Origin: Adhaeribacter sp.
Lineage (GTDB): Bacteria; Bacteroidota; Bacteroidia; Cytophagales; Hymenobacteraceae
Assembly (NCBI GenBank): GCA_028288395.1
Contig: JAQBNV010000397.1
Coordinates: forward strand, 1-7,074
Length of the DNA: 7,074 nucleotides
Direction of reading: 5' to 3'
Of the stretch, positions 6,438-7,074 are shown piece by piece (the stretch's first letter is position 1; each line of letters opens with the position of its first letter). The notes below the pieces were generated by a model, which saw nothing but the letters and a program-made list of their open reading frames with translations, was not told the DNA's origin and ran no database searches. Made by a program: the position numbers and the translations under genes.

Positions 6438-7074
6438 TTAAAGCAATATTTTCTTAAAAAATGGTACCAGTTCCTGGGCCATAATCGCGTGATCTTCCAC
6501 ATTCGGATGGCCACTACACCCCCTAGCTTGCATCGGCCGGAAAAAATACAACGCTACCTGCTTATCTGCCGGATAGGAAGCATCGGTATTATTTTTAACG
6601 GCAGTGAGGCAATTTTGTAAAGTTTGCCGGTTTCTGCCATTTATCATGGGGCTGCTAAGTAAAGCAATTTGGGCTTGGGGGTATTTTGATTTTACCAGTT
6701 TTACAAACCCGATATAGCTTTTAACATAAGTAGCGCTGTCAAATGGCAATCTCACTTTTTTGCCATCGCCACCGCTGAAATCGTTCGTGCCCAAAGCTAT
6801 GCTTACTACCTGGGGAGTAAACGTGTTAAAATTCCAGGTCTGTGTATTATTCGTTTGAAAATTTGCCTGCTCATAAACCTGTGGCATGGTTGGGCCATTG
6901 CTGTTCCAGTTGCGGTAAACCCCAATGCCGCTAACACTACTCAGTACAAAGTTGGCTCCCAGATTTCGGGCTACCCGTGGGCCGTAAGACATATACGCAT
7001 TGTGCTGGTCGTGGTACTGGCCGCTGCCGCAAGGCACCTCCGAAGGGTCTGCCGCTGCCCCGCAGGTAATGCTG
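6438..7074 (-). CDS. SGNH-fold carbohydrate esterase, CE2-like, C-terminal part (runs off right edge)
   Basis: 211 residues are visible, and the frame is open to the window edge, so the gene starts outside; the GTG at 7037 is internal. The first visible codons read SITCG, the end of a GDSITCG block, so the nucleophile serine lies at the very edge (7073-7071). Next come QHNAYMSYGPRVAR, SVSGIGVYRNWN (47-56, block II glycine about 49), ALGTNDFSGG (93-102, block III with Asn97) and CSGHPNVEDHAIMAQEL (186-202) with catalytic His189. SGIGVYRNW and NAYMSYGP resemble acetyl-xylan/CE2 esterases, which remove acetyl groups from plant polysaccharides. The usual Asp two or three residues before the histidine is absent (CSGH); some CE2 members work with a Ser-His dyad. 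The N-terminal part, including any signal peptide and the CE2 jelly-roll domain, lies outside. It converges on the GH30 gene and may act on the same polymer. Confidence 0.82.
   Translation of the reverse strand, partial: SITCGAAADPSEVPCGSGQYHDQHNAYMSYGPRVARNLGANFVLSSVSGIGVYRNWNSNGPTMPQVYEQANFQTNNTQTWNFNTFTPQVVSIALGTNDFSGGDGKKVRLPFDSATYVKSYIGFVKLVKSKYPQAQIALLSSPMINGRNRQTLQNCLTAVKNNTDASYPADKQVALYFFRPMQARGCSGHPNVEDHAIMAQELVPFFKKILL

Overview
The window looks like chromosomal DNA from a Bacteroidota species, most likely a Cytophagales/Hymenobacteraceae-type soil or plant-associated organism. That is inference from several signs: an AT-leaning genome with very AT-rich intergenic regions, genes without strong Shine-Dalgarno sequences, signal peptides ending in Ala-Gln, a PorT-type outer-membrane barrel, and a TAnnTTTG-like promoter. 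No species-level call is possible from sequence reading alone. No tRNA, rRNA, CRISPR array or insertion sequence was seen.

Layout. Positions 1-296 (minus) hold the N-terminus of a MalT/LAL-type LuxR-family ATP-dependent regulator that runs off the left edge. A 441-bp spacer follows. Positions 738-1308 (plus) hold a HEAT-like-repeat gene broken by a one-base frameshift and a TAG stop; standard start-to-stop ORF calling would miss it. Positions 1463-2316 (minus) encode an outer-membrane beta-barrel protein. Its signal peptide is out of frame with its barrel, and the break falls exactly at an 11-base homopolymer. After a 489-bp spacer, positions 2806-4110 (minus) encode an intact alditol (xylitol-type) oxidase with covalent FAD. 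A 507-bp divergent intergenic region separates it from an intact secreted GH30-family glycoside hydrolase at 4618-6207 (plus). Convergent to that, at 6438-7074 (minus), is the C-terminal part of an SGNH/CE2-like carbohydrate esterase that runs off the right edge.

Functionally, the right half is a small carbohydrate-use neighbourhood: a secreted endo-acting GH30 enzyme, a probable polysaccharide deacetylase-type esterase and a sugar-alcohol oxidase. The genes are on alternating strands rather than in one operon, and no SusC/SusD pair is visible, so this is not a recognisable polysaccharide utilisation locus within the window. The left half shows gene decay or switching: one clear pseudogene, and one surface-protein gene that is either phase-variable, corrected by slippage, recently inactivated, or affected by a homopolymer sequencing error. 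I found no convincing evidence for an entirely new biological system. The homopolymer-split barrel gene is the most worthwhile lead.
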